Shown: positions 1 to 7,387, counted from the first letter of the stretch. The stretch: 13,229 nt of DNA from Veillonella sp. AM51-8BH (GCF_003463825.1 NZ_QSDY01000051.1:1-13229), one strand, 5' to 3'. Notes: generated from the sequence alone by a model not told the origin. Made by a program: numbers and translations.

Positions 1-13
1 ATATTTATATGAT

Positions 14-146
14 ACTTTTTATTTGCTTCTATAGAAAATATGAAAAAAACCTCATCAATGTATTGGACATACATTGATGACTTTTTATTTGCTTCTATAG
101 AAAATATGAAAAAAACCTCATCAATGTATTGGACATACATTGATGA
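14..146. repeat. Exact 66-bp tandem duplication, two copies, carrying a terminator
   Basis: Bases 14-79 and 80-145 are identical, and the match runs one base further (80 = 146). Each unit carries an A-tract and an inverted repeat. Only the second copy keeps the complete hairpin with its final GG and the following T-run; the first copy ends at ...TGATGA and is joined straight into the next unit. The repeat lies downstream of the thioredoxin gene and disrupts no gene. It begins 13 nt from the window edge, so a contig-end or assembly origin cannot be excluded. Confidence 0.93.
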
Positions 147-157
147 GGTCTTTTTTA
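109..157 (-). terminator. Bidirectional rho-independent terminator after trxA
   Basis: A perfect 14-bp inverted repeat (116-129 with 135-148, arm CCTCATCAATGTAT) encloses the 5-nt loop TGGAC. It is flanked by seven A on the left, which read as a U-tract on the minus strand, and by TC plus six T on the right. It therefore has terminator architecture in both directions. On the minus strand it sits about 40 nt past the thioredoxin stop codon and would end the CoA-binding protein-trxA transcript. A second, slightly shortened hairpin (50-63 with 69-80) lies just beyond it because of the 66-bp duplication. Confidence 0.9.
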
Positions 158-185
158 CTCTATCTATATAGAATTATTCAGATTA

Positions 186-506
186 TTAGAATTTAGATTC
201 AATAGCACCTTGAAGATCGCCTTTTGGCAAGAAACCAATTTTACGATCTACTACTTCGCCATCTTTTAAGATAACAAATGTAGGCAATACTTCAACTTGT
301 AAATTACGTGCTAATTCTGGTTCTTCATCAGCATTTACTTTTACAAAGTTAGCTTTACCTTCAAGCTCACCTGCAATTTCTTCGATGATCGGCATCATAC
401 GTACGCAATAACCGCACCATGGAGCCCAGAAATCAATAACAGTTACGCCACCTTGATTTACTAAATCTTGATATTCAGCAGTTTTTAATTCTTTTAATTC
501 GCTCAT
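186..506 (-). CDS. trxA: Thioredoxin with a WCGYC active site
   Basis: This is a complete 106-residue thioredoxin, the usual length for the family. It is a cytoplasmic dithiol-disulfide oxidoreductase, normally re-reduced by thioredoxin reductase. The sequence shows the DFWAPWC strand-turn with redox cysteines Cys31 and Cys34, the buried Asp25, and the cis-proline in VLPT (Pro75). There is no signal peptide. The residue between Gly32 and Cys34 is Tyr rather than the usual Pro, giving WCGYC; this dipeptide tunes redox potential, so the protein may behave differently from classical WCGPC thioredoxin. The ATG follows a strong GGAGGG ribosome binding site that overlaps the stop codon of the upstream CoA-binding gene, so the two are co-transcribed and probably coupled in translation. 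No trxB is in the window. The family call is very secure; whether it is the main housekeeping thioredoxin is not. Confidence 0.95.
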   Translation of the reverse strand: MSELKELKTAEYQDLVNQGGVTVIDFWAPWCGYCVRMMPIIEEIAGELEGKANFVKVNADEEPELARNLQVEVLPTFVILKDGEVVDRKIGFLPKGDLQGAIESKF

Positions 507-510
507 TATA

Positions 511-518
511 CCCTCCTA
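511..518 (-). promoter_or_regulatory. trxA ribosome binding site overlapping the upstream stop codon
   Basis: On the minus strand the sequence TAGGAGGG contains both the TAG stop of the CoA-binding gene (516-518) and the Shine-Dalgarno of trxA, with the ATG at 506 a few bases on. Ribosomes finishing the first gene would end on the binding site of the second, which is typical of translational coupling. Confidence 0.75.
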
Positions 519-890
519 CGGTAATTGAACTAATACACAATCTTGAATGACATGCAAGTTTAAAGCATGTGCTTTTTCAACAACAGATGGTTTATCCGCT
601 CCTGGTTGTAACCACACAGTTGAAATGCCAAGTTCTTTGCATTCATCAAGTGCAGCTAAACCCGCTGATTCTGGTACAACAAAATCCACAACAGCTGGTA
701 CAACAGGAAGTGCAGAAAGACTAGAGTAACATTTGTCTCCATCTACTTCTGCAACATTAGGATTAACTGGATATACTTCATATCCGTGATCTTTAAGACA
801 TTTATAAATCTTATAGCCGAACTTTTCGGTTTTATCAGTGGCTCCAATAACGGCCCACACCTTTTGATCTAAAGCTTGTTGAATTGTCAT
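516..890 (-). CDS. CoA-binding domain protein (YccU-like Rossmann fold)
   Basis: This small stand-alone CoA_binding domain protein of about 124 residues resembles the N-terminal domain of ADP-forming acyl-CoA/succinyl-CoA synthetases. Near the N-terminus it shows a Rossmann nucleotide-binding turn (WAVIGATDKTEKFGYKI), then the VYPVNPN strand, a VVDFVVP strand and the WLQPGA segment typical of this family. These proteins bind CoA or a related nucleotide; no catalytic role is established. A GTG at 899 would add three residues, but it lies inside the AGAGGTGG ribosome binding site and only a few bases from the predicted transcription start, so the ATG at 890 is preferred. It is first gene of a two-gene operon with trxA (9-nt gap). 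The pairing suggests a link to thiol or CoA redox state, which is inference. Confidence 0.88.
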   Translation of the reverse strand: MTIQQALDQKVWAVIGATDKTEKFGYKIYKCLKDHGYEVYPVNPNVAEVDGDKCYSSLSALPVVPAVVDFVVPESAGLAALDECKELGISTVWLQPGADKPSVVEKAHALNLHVIQDCVLVQLP

Positions 891-911
891 TTCAACCACC
901 TCTTATATACT

Positions 912-939
912 ATTATAAACAAATATCGAATTTTGTCAA
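912..939 (-). promoter_or_regulatory. Near-consensus sigma-70 type promoter for the CoA-binding/trxA operon
   Basis: On the minus strand a perfect -35 (TTGACA, 934-939) and a perfect -10 (TATAAT, 912-917) are separated by 16 nt. Transcription should start near 905, giving a very short leader of about 15 nt that contains the ribosome binding site of the ATG at 890. This geometry supports that start over the GTG at 899. Confidence 0.75.
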
Positions 940-957
940 TATAATGTATCGAATTTT
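924..957 (-). promoter_or_regulatory. Direct repeat bracketing the -35 box, possible operator
   Basis: The 11-mer TATCGAATTTT occurs at 924-934 and 947-957 (plus-strand reading), 23 bp apart. One copy fills the -35/-10 spacer and the other sits just upstream of the -35. Two exact copies at near two-turn spacing over a promoter suggest a regulator site, but I do not recognise the motif. Confidence 0.4.
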
Positions 958-1018
958 ATAGTTAAAGAATTATACGCTTTTAGCAAACATTTCAGAACTA
1001 AAATCAATGTATCTATTA

Positions 1019-1984
1019 TCATTCAATGACAATTGTTTTTTGCCTCAAACTAGGAACCGATAGGTCTAAATGAATTAAATCAGAAAGGCTTATTTGTGAA
1101 TGACTATACTTAGCACCATCTATAAGCCCGCCTGCAACAGCTAACTCTCCTAAAATTCTAGATGCTGACCATTGCTGTTCTCGTAATTCACGGATTGTAA
1201 TACTCTTTTGGCGTTTAGAAAGTCTATGGCCATCTGTATCTACCAAAAGTGGGGCATGACCATACTTAGGAACCACTATATTCTTATGGGGATAGCATTG
1301 TTGTAATGTATTATACAAATATAATTGCTGTCCCGTTGTATCTAGTAAATCATCGCCTCGAATCACTTCAGTTATTCCCATAGCTATATCATCTAATACG
1401 ACTGCCAAATTATATGCGTACATACCATCACCACGACGTAATACATAATCATCTAGTTCACCTTCCAAATGAATATGCTGCTTACCTTGCCATCGATCAT
1501 CAAACTCAAGATCACAAGAATCTATAGCAAGGCGCAAGGATGGTTCTTTGCTATTACATAACTCTTGCATTTCAAAATCACGTAAATGTCGACATTTTCC
1601 ATCATAACGATGCACCACTTCGCCTACATGAGGTGCAGAAGCTATAGATTGTAGTCGCGCTCTATTACAAAAGCAAGGGTAAATTAGTTTTTCTAATGCG
1701 AGATATTCTAATATGTCTGCATAATATGTTTGTCTTTCACTTTGCCAATAAGATACTTCTGGACCACCTACACGAGGACCTTCATCCCATTCAAAGCCAA
1801 GCCATTCTAAATCATCTAGTAAAGCTTCCCCTAGTTCTCGTTTTGACCGTTGTAGGTCTATATCCTCCATACGTACAACATACGTTCCTTTTTGTTGGCG
1901 TGTAGAGATATATGATAAAAGTGCTATCCACACGTTACCAAGATGAATATATCCTGTTGGACTAGGCGCAAATCTACCTTTCAT
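1019..1984 (-). CDS. gluQ: Glutamyl-Q tRNA(Asp) synthetase
   Basis: This truncated glutamyl-tRNA synthetase paralogue (321 aa) consists of the catalytic domain without the anticodon-binding domain. The family attaches glutamate to the queuosine base at position 34 of tRNA(Asp), rather than to a 3' end. Visible signatures are RFAPSPTGYIHLGN at the very N-terminus (HIGH-like site), VVRMEDID, the zinc-site set CFC...Y...C (CFCNRARL then YDGKC), DDYVLRRGDGMYAYNLAVV, VIRGDDLLDTTGQQ, and a KMSKS-like HRLSKRQKS. An ATG at 2023 gives 13 extra residues, but the ATG at 1984 has GGAGA 6 nt upstream and starts the protein right at MKGRFAPSPTG, so it is preferred. It follows the M16 peptidase with a hairpin between. 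No obvious terminator follows it before 950. Confidence 0.93.
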   Translation of the reverse strand: MKGRFAPSPTGYIHLGNVWIALLSYISTRQQKGTYVVRMEDIDLQRSKRELGEALLDDLEWLGFEWDEGPRVGGPEVSYWQSERQTYYADILEYLALEKLIYPCFCNRARLQSIASAPHVGEVVHRYDGKCRHLRDFEMQELCNSKEPSLRLAIDSCDLEFDDRWQGKQHIHLEGELDDYVLRRGDGMYAYNLAVVLDDIAMGITEVIRGDDLLDTTGQQLYLYNTLQQCYPHKNIVVPKYGHAPLLVDTDGHRLSKRQKSITIRELREQQWSASRILGELAVAGGLIDGAKYSHSQISLSDLIHLDLSVPSLRQKTIVIE

Positions 1985-2008
1985 TAGAACTCTCCTATAG
2001 CAGAAAAC

Positions 2009-2039
2009 AAGTGGCATATCCATTAAGAATATGCCACTT
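2009..2039 (-). terminator. Hairpin between the M16 peptidase and gluQ, probable terminator or attenuator
   Basis: An 11-bp perfect inverted repeat (AAGTGGCATAT, 2009-2019, with 2029-2039) has a 9-nt loop. On the minus strand it is followed by TTGTTTTC, a moderate U-rich tail; on the plus strand no T-run follows. It lies 61 nt past the peptidase stop and about 25 nt before the gluQ start, so it may only partly stop transcription, leaving gluQ expressed by readthrough. Confidence 0.6.
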
Positions 2040-2100
2040 ATACATCCGAAGATATGTCAAAGTAAAACTAAAGCAATATCATGTATTGATATAAACTTAT

Positions 2101-5010
2101 TTATCCTAAAGACACAATGTTATCAAACACATTACCAGCATCTTTAATCTTTTGTTCGTTACCCATTGTGCAAATATGATTATCATTCAATACAGGTTCT
2201 ACCACATCTGCTAATGCAACAATATCTTCTGGCTTACATGCGATTACTTGTTTACGGAACTCTACTTTGTCCTCTAATTTAGCACCGCTGAAGTACATCC
2301 CCATTGCACGTGGTCCACGCAACGCAGGTGTCATTGGCAAGTCTAAAGAACTCATAGTACCAATAATATACTTACGCATTTCACGATCAGTCAATGTAAA
2401 GTCACGAAGGTATTGAGGCAACTCTTTATATACATCTAAAGTTTCTAACAAGTTAGGATCACGATAACTACAGAAAATCATATTGCCATCATCATAGAAA
2501 TTAGCAAATGCTCCGTAAGCACCACCTTGTACACGAATACGAATCCAAAGGTATTCATAACGTAAAATCGTTTCTAACACGCTCATTGGACCAACATGTT
2601 TGAAACCATGATCGATGAAGTTACCACCTTGTGCTACGTATTGAACCTTACCAGCTGTAACAATACCATCGTTGCCAGATAGACGAGTGATTTGTAATAC
2701 ATCATCACTCAATTCTGTAGCATCCCAAGTTTCAACGAAAGGTTTCATAAGGTTTTCAAAGGCTTCTAATTCGCCTTCTTCACCAACAAACATAATATCT
2801 ACATTGTTAGCGCGGAATATCTTACGAGCCACTTCGGCTAATTTCTCTGGTAAAAGTGGCAATGCTGCAGGATTAGATGCTAGTTCACTAATTTTTTGAT
2901 AGTATCCTAAATTACCATTATCTCTAAACTTACCAACAGCAGAAACTTGAGCCATAACGCGTTGACTCACGATGGAATTACCACGGCGGAATGCTTCATT
3001 ATCCCAAATGGCTTTACTTTCTTGAACAAGTTCAGTCAAACGTTGATCATCGCTATAATCTGCTTTTTGAACTACTTCATTAATCAAGCGACATAAATCT
3101 GGTAGTTTAGAATGTAATGCTTTCGCACGCACAATCATAAGAGGCGTAAATTCGTCACGCTTACCATCTTTGCTGATGGCCGTAATATCAGAACTCAATC
3201 CCCCTAAATTCATATTAATATCTTTAGCCAGTGCTTCATAACCGCGTTCAGAAGTATCAATACGACCGAGGATATCACTTAAAATATCAGCGTAGAATAG
3301 TTCCTCCTCAGTGAGGCAATTTAATTTAAAGTACAATCCCACATAATTGATACCTTTTGTGAAAGTAGGTACAAAATGAACTGTAGTATTACCGATTTTA
3401 CTTTCACGACGTTCTACGGCTTCAATATTAGGATTTAAATCAGACAACTCGAGCAAAGGAATAGACGCTAGAGCTTCATCGCTATCTGGTGTTTCTTGAC
3501 GAATTTTTAGGCGTTTTGTTTGCTCTACAATTGCTTCGATTTCTTCAGAGGTCATATTAGCTTTTACAGTAGCTAAATGTTCTTTAACCTCTGCATCTTT
3601 ACGTTCTTGAAGACCACGTTCAGGATATATAGATACAAGAACTTTATGGTTATTATTCAAGATGGAATGACGAATCAAATCTTCGAAGTATGTACCTGCT
3701 AAGCCCTTGCGAATATTCGCTAATGCCTCTTCATAATGTAATAGTTCCAATGGATCATTATCGTATAGCCAATTATCCATCATACGAATAATATAGGCTA
3801 AACCGATAGGACGACCACCAAAATCACTTTCACGAAGAGCAAATTCAATGCTATTTAAAGAAGCTTCTAATAATTCTTTATCTAAGCCTTTATCACATAA
3901 CTCTTGTAATGTGGACTCTACAATACGTTGCAAGTCAGCTTGTTTATCTAACTTTGAACCTGTAACTTGTACTGTCCACATAGGTTGACGAATGCTGTCT
4001 AAATAGTAGCCACTAATGTCAGACCCGATACCAGCTTTTACCAACGCCTGTTTAAGAGGTGCTGCAGGAGATGTTAATAAAGCATGTGTTAACACTTCAA
4101 AGGCTAAGCTATGTTCAGGTGTTACATCAGGCAATACATACGCAAAGGAATGCAATGTACGATTATCTGTTGGCTCCTCAGAACCTACGCTATATGGATA
4201 GCTCACTACTTTACCTTCTGTAAATGGAGCTTGTAGCGCTACCTCCGTATGAACGTCGATAGCATCAAAATGACTTAAGTACTCATCATTCAAGAAAGCT
4301 AATTGCTCTTCAATATTCATATCACCATACAAGAAGATATAACTATTGGATGGATGATAGTGAACACGATAGAACTCTTGGAATTCTTCATATGTTAAAT
4401 CTGTAATATAATCAGGATCCCCACCAGAGTCAACACCATAAGTTGTATCTGGGAAAAGCTCACGCATCATTTGGCGTTCTAATACAGAGTCAGGAGATGA
4501 GTAAACACCCTTCATCTCATTGAACACAACACCCTTGTAGGTAAGTTCATCATCTGCATTTTCGAGCTCATAATGCCACCCTTCTTGCATTACGATTTCT
4601 GCATCTTCACGAACACGTGGGTAGAATACGGCATCAAGATATACGTCCATCAAATTATGGAAGTCTTTATCGTTCTTACTCGCTACAGGATACATCGTTT
4701 TATCCGGATATGTCATAGCGTTTAGGAACGTATTTAAAGAACCTTTTACAAGTTCAACAAATGGCTCTTTTAATGGGAATTTGCGAGAACCACATAGAAC
4801 GGAGTGCTCCATAATATGTGCTACACCTGTGCTATTATGAGGTGTTGTTCTAAAAGCAATATTGAATACTTTATTAGAATCTGGTGAATCGATATAAATT
4901 AAGCGAGCACCAGACTTTTCGTGCTTCATTTCATAAGCGGTACCATTGATCTCATCAATGCGCTCAATGCGGTCAAGGCGAAAGCCAGAATAAACCTTAT
5001 TTATTTCCAT
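2101..5010 (-). CDS. M16C zinc metallopeptidase, presequence-protease (PreP/Cym1) type
   Basis: At 969 aa this has the full length of the fused M16C family, in which two M16 halves joined by a hairpin linker form a closed chamber that degrades short unstructured peptides. The inverted zinc motif HIMEH is at His65-Glu68-His69. The third ligand is probably Glu165 in VVFNEMKGVYSSPDS, 96 residues on, matching the spacing in mitochondrial PreP. The C-terminal half carries the conserved Arg...Tyr element (IRVQGGAYGAFANF) that helps bind substrate. There is no signal peptide, so a cytoplasmic peptide-scavenging role is likely (inference). The ATG at 5010 has AAGGG at good spacing. It is followed by gluQ, with no evident functional link. 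The family is certain; substrates are not. Confidence 0.95.
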   Translation of the reverse strand: MEINKVYSGFRLDRIERIDEINGTAYEMKHEKSGARLIYIDSPDSNKVFNIAFRTTPHNSTGVAHIMEHSVLCGSRKFPLKEPFVELVKGSLNTFLNAMTYPDKTMYPVASKNDKDFHNLMDVYLDAVFYPRVREDAEIVMQEGWHYELENADDELTYKGVVFNEMKGVYSSPDSVLERQMMRELFPDTTYGVDSGGDPDYITDLTYEEFQEFYRVHYHPSNSYIFLYGDMNIEEQLAFLNDEYLSHFDAIDVHTEVALQAPFTEGKVVSYPYSVGSEEPTDNRTLHSFAYVLPDVTPEHSLAFEVLTHALLTSPAAPLKQALVKAGIGSDISGYYLDSIRQPMWTVQVTGSKLDKQADLQRIVESTLQELCDKGLDKELLEASLNSIEFALRESDFGGRPIGLAYIIRMMDNWLYDNDPLELLHYEEALANIRKGLAGTYFEDLIRHSILNNNHKVLVSIYPERGLQERKDAEVKEHLATVKANMTSEEIEAIVEQTKRLKIRQETPDSDEALASIPLLELSDLNPNIEAVERRESKIGNTTVHFVPTFTKGINYVGLYFKLNCLTEEELFYADILSDILGRIDTSERGYEALAKDINMNLGGLSSDITAISKDGKRDEFTPLMIVRAKALHSKLPDLCRLINEVVQKADYSDDQRLTELVQESKAIWDNEAFRRGNSIVSQRVMAQVSAVGKFRDNGNLGYYQKISELASNPAALPLLPEKLAEVARKIFRANNVDIMFVGEEGELEAFENLMKPFVETWDATELSDDVLQITRLSGNDGIVTAGKVQYVAQGGNFIDHGFKHVGPMSVLETILRYEYLWIRIRVQGGAYGAFANFYDDGNMIFCSYRDPNLLETLDVYKELPQYLRDFTLTDREMRKYIIGTMSSLDLPMTPALRGPRAMGMYFSGAKLEDKVEFRKQVIACKPEDIVALADVVEPVLNDNHICTMGNEQKIKDAGNVFDNIVSLG

Positions 5011-5059
5011 GCTGTCCCTTCTTTCTATATAAATATAATTAATTTCATGCTAACAATTT

Positions 5060-5088
5060 ATTATAACATATCGACGACCCTATATATA
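5060..5088 (-). promoter_or_regulatory. Possible promoter of the M16 peptidase gene
   Basis: A perfect TATAAT lies at 5060-5065 on the minus strand, about 50 nt before the start codon. The hexamer 17 nt upstream (TATATA, 5083-5088) is a poor -35. The position between a terminator and a start codon supports it, but the call rests mainly on the -10. Confidence 0.35.
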
Positions 5089-5111
5089 GATGTTAAGAAT
5101 AATTATCGAAA

Positions 5112-5146
5112 CGCAAAACCCCATAGGCATTGCCGCCCATGGGGTT
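5112..5146 (-). terminator. Rho-independent terminator of the lysC operon
   Basis: The arms AACCCCAT (5117-5124) and ATGGGGTT (5139-5146) pair perfectly around a 14-nt G+C-rich loop that can itself pair further. On the minus strand the hairpin is followed by TTGCGTTTCG after a TT continuation. It sits 4 nt after the stop codon of the 105-aa gene, the expected place to end the lysC transcript. Confidence 0.75.
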
Positions 5147-5150
5147 CATG

Positions 5151-5468
5151 TTATTTATTATGTTGCATTTGCCACTTTTGATTGCGGCGCAAGGTTAATA
5201 AGCCTTCTAACACTGCTTGGAATTGTACAAAGCTCAATGTATATGGTGGGTACATATCAGGTACCACCTTATAAGAAATAGTAACTTCGGCCTTATCATA
5301 ATCATAGAATATGCCATGTAAATTACTTACTGTAGTATAACCTGTTTGAGCTTGCTCCAATGTTGGAATAGGCTGATTTTTAAGATTTCCTAGTAGATCG
5401 CTAATGAAACCTTCCTTACGACCTTGGTCATTGAGCATTTCATCCATAAAACTACGTAGACTATCCAT
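5151..5468 (-). CDS. Unrecognised 105-aa protein downstream of lysC
   Basis: I do not recognise this family. The protein is small, acidic at the N-terminus (MDSLRSFMDEMLNDQGRKEG), with a predicted alpha-beta layout: helix, then a central beta-rich stretch (GIFYDYDKAEVTISYKVVPDMY), then a C-terminal helix (FVQFQAVLEGLLTLRR) ending in a basic, glutamine-rich tail. There is no signal peptide, membrane segment or cysteine. The ATG follows the lysC stop by 7 nt; the AAGAGG ribosome binding site is about 11 nt away, rather far, and lies inside the end of lysC. A terminator starts 4 nt after its stop, so it is plainly the second gene of the lysC operon. A role tied to aspartate-family amino-acid synthesis is possible from context alone. 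Confidence 0.8.
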   Translation of the reverse strand: MDSLRSFMDEMLNDQGRKEGFISDLLGNLKNQPIPTLEQAQTGYTTVSNLHGIFYDYDKAEVTISYKVVPDMYPPYTLSFVQFQAVLEGLLTLRRNQKWQMQHNK

Positions 5469-5475
5469 AAATAGC

Positions 5476-6705
5476 TTAACCTCTTTGGTCTAACAATAAG
5501 CCATTGTGAATTACACGAACAGCATCTTTAACGCGGTCTTCAGCAACAAGGCAAGAAATACTAATTTCAGAAGTAGAAATGATTTCAATATTGATGCCCT
5601 CTTGGCTCAAAATATCAAACATTTGAGCTGCCACGCCTGGTTGACCTAACATACCTGCACCAATGATAGATACTTTTGCCATTCTTTCGTCAATATTTAC
5701 AGCTTCAATATCAACAGTTTTTTGTAATTCTGCTAATACTTCACGAGCTAGTACAACATCATCCATAGCTACAGTGAAGATGAGGTCAGTTTTAGGTTCA
5801 CCTACGGCGCGGATAGATTGAACAATCATATCAACATCCACGTTTTTTGCAGCCAATGCTTTGAACACAGTTGCTGCCACACCTGGTTTATTTTCAACGC
5901 CTACAAGGGCTACTTTTGCTGTATTAGTATCATCAGCTACGCCAGTAATTACGTGTTTATTTGCTTCCACAGTATAATCCTCCCGAATAATAGTACCTGT
6001 ATTGTCACTAAATGTTGAACGTACGTGAATAGGTACACCATAACGGAAACCCATTTCTACGGCGCGAGGTTGCATTACACCTGCACCAAGACGTGCCATC
6101 TCAAGCATTTCGCCATATGTTACTTCTTCTAATTTGAAAGCCTCTTTTGCAACACGAGGGTCTGTAGAGTAAACGCCTTCAACATCTGTAAATATTTCAC
6201 AAACATCAGCTTTCATAGCGCCTGCCAATGCAACAGCAGTTGTATCAGAACCACCGCGACCTAAAGTAACCATATCACCATATTCAGTAATACCTTGGAA
6301 ACCTGCAACCACTACAATATTGCCTTCATCCAAAGCTTCAAATACGCGATTTGGATCAACGCCTAAAATACGGCCTTTATTGAATGTATCACTACTTGTA
6401 ATACCTGCTTGATCACCTGTTAAGGACATCGCTTTATGACCACGTTCGTTGAAAGCCATCGCCATTAATGCAATCGTTACTTGCTCACCTGTAGATAACA
6501 AGCGATCCATTTCACGACCATAAGGCTTAGATGTTACTTCTTTAGCCAATGCTACCAAGTCATCTGTTGTATCACCCATAGCGGATACAACGATAACGAT
6601 TTTATCGTCTTCTTTCTTCTCACGAAGGACGCGATCAACAATATTAAATATTTTTTCTGGTGTAGCTACGGAACTACCACCAAATTTTTTAACGATTAAG
6701 GCCAC
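5476..6705 (-). CDS. lysC: Aspartate kinase with two regulatory ACT domains
   Basis: This 409-aa enzyme phosphorylates L-aspartate with ATP to give 4-phospho-L-aspartate, the first step to lysine (diaminopimelate), threonine and methionine. The kinase domain shows KFGGSSV at residues 6-12, VSAMGDTTDDLV, GRGGSDTTAVALA and FTDVEGVYSTDPR. The C-terminal third (about 265-405) contains two ACT segments (VALVGVENKPGVAATVF and VSIIGAGMLGQPGVAAQMF), the usual sites of feedback inhibition by lysine and/or threonine. The length is that of the monofunctional Gram-positive type. The start is a GTG at 6705, supported by GAGGG six nt upstream. Proteins of this class often also make a separate ACT-only subunit from an internal start; I could not confirm one here. 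No lysine riboswitch is visible in the leader. Confidence 0.97.
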   Translation of the reverse strand: MALIVKKFGGSSVATPEKIFNIVDRVLREKKEDDKIVIVVSAMGDTTDDLVALAKEVTSKPYGREMDRLLSTGEQVTIALMAMAFNERGHKAMSLTGDQAGITSSDTFNKGRILGVDPNRVFEALDEGNIVVVAGFQGITEYGDMVTLGRGGSDTTAVALAGAMKADVCEIFTDVEGVYSTDPRVAKEAFKLEEVTYGEMLEMARLGAGVMQPRAVEMGFRYGVPIHVRSTFSDNTGTIIREDYTVEANKHVITGVADDTNTAKVALVGVENKPGVAATVFKALAAKNVDVDMIVQSIRAVGEPKTDLIFTVAMDDVVLAREVLAELQKTVDIEAVNIDERMAKVSIIGAGMLGQPGVAAQMFDILSQEGINIEIISTSEISISCLVAEDRVKDAVRVIHNGLLLDQRG

Positions 6706-6750
6706 AATAATCCCTCATTTAACTTATCTACTAAAAATCAATATGCATAT

Positions 6751-6779
6751 ACTTTACCACAAACAAATAGCACTGTAAA
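6751..6779 (-). promoter_or_regulatory. Probable lysC promoter
   Basis: On the minus strand TTTACA (6774-6779) and TAAAGT (6751-6756) are spaced by 17 nt, between the terminator of the upstream gene and the lysC start. The predicted transcription start near 6744 gives a leader of about 40 nt, too short to hold a lysine riboswitch. Confidence 0.45.
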
Positions 6780-6875
6780 GGGATATAACGCAATTTATCC
6801 ACTGCGCAAAAACAAAACTCCTTCGAGTGCGGACACAACTTTAGTATGATTATTTCAGTTATTATTAACATTTAT

Positions 6876-6907
6876 AGACAAAAAGACCAGCCTTATGGCT
6901 GGTCTTT
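6876..6907 (-). terminator. Rho-independent terminator of the superoxide reductase gene
   Basis: A perfect 11-bp stem (AAAGACCAGCC, 6882-6892, with 6897-6907) has a 4-nt loop and is followed on the minus strand by TTTTTGTCTAT counting from the stem end. It lies about 20 nt past the stop codon of the superoxide reductase gene. Confidence 0.9.
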
Positions 6908-6925
6908 ATAAGTTGATTAAGTTAA

Positions 6926-7315
6926 TTAAGCAACTGTGATTTCTTTTTCGGATTCCCACAAACCGTGGATGTTGCAGTAGGATACAGCAATTAATTTACC
7001 AGATTTGTTCAAGGAAACTGCCAAAGAACCTTCAGAAATTGCATGTACAGGGCCTTCGTTTGCAGTTGCGCCATCACCATGTACGTTGAAGGAAATTTCA
7101 CCAACTTCGAATGGCAATTGAGTACCTTCAGCTACGAAGTACAATTTGATCCATTCAATGTGATGTTCTACAGTGTTAGGATGTGCGATATCTTTACCAA
7201 CGGACAATGTTACGTGGAAAGTTTCACCTGCTTTTACAGTGTCAACAGTCTCGATAACAGGAACGTGTTTTTCAGTAGCGAAATCGCCGGATTTAATGTA
7301 ATCATGTACAGCCAT
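6926..7315 (-). CDS. Class II superoxide reductase (neelaredoxin, one-iron type)
   Basis: This 129-residue protein is a complete SOR catalytic domain. It reduces superoxide to hydrogen peroxide without releasing oxygen, a defence typical of anaerobes, usually with rubredoxin or a similar donor. The Fe(His)4(Cys) site is fully present: His in EKHVPVIE near residue 17, three His in HPNTVEHHIEWI, and the Cys and His of CNIHGLWESE near the C-terminus. It lacks the N-terminal desulforedoxin Cys4 domain, so it is the one-iron form, not 2Fe desulfoferrodoxin. The frame could start at 7357, but the ATG at 7315 has a strong GGAGGT five nt upstream and begins at MAVHDYIKSGDF, the family's usual start. 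It is preceded by its own promoter and followed by a strong terminator, so it is probably monocistronic although it follows cobO. Confidence 0.94.
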   Translation of the reverse strand: MAVHDYIKSGDFATEKHVPVIETVDTVKAGETFHVTLSVGKDIAHPNTVEHHIEWIKLYFVAEGTQLPFEVGEISFNVHGDGATANEGPVHAISEGSLAVSLNKSGKLIAVSYCNIHGLWESEKEITVA

Positions 7316-7387
7316 AGTTAACCTCCTGGTTAGTGTTATATACATACTTAATGTCAAGAATATTCAGCACCTTGTGCTTATGACTAT

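Noticed and set aside
891..899. GTG start adding three residues to the CoA-binding protein
   Set aside because: The GTG is part of the AGAGGTGG ribosome binding site and would leave only about 6 nt of leader from the predicted promoter; the ATG at 890 fits much better.
960..1018. Possible terminator after gluQ (TTTTAG with CTAAAA)
   Set aside because: The stem is only 6 A+T-rich pairs with a 14-nt loop and no clear U-tract, too weak to call.
1985..2023. Longer start for glutamyl-Q tRNA synthetase
   Set aside because: The extra 13 codons overlap the hairpin after the peptidase gene and have no ribosome binding site; the ATG at 1984 has GGAGA and begins at the conserved motif.
5818..6018. Plus-strand open frame inside lysC, and similar plus-strand frames elsewhere
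   Set aside because: All plus-strand frames over 60 codons overlap well-supported minus-strand genes, lack ribosome binding sites and show shadow-like composition.
6780..6880. Possible lysine riboswitch before lysC
   Set aside because: I see only 4-bp chance stems; the probable promoter lies downstream of this stretch and leaves a leader of about 40 nt.
7316..7357. Longer start for the superoxide reductase
   Set aside because: The extra 14 codons run across the strong GGAGGT site belonging to the ATG at 7315, which starts the protein where the family normally begins.
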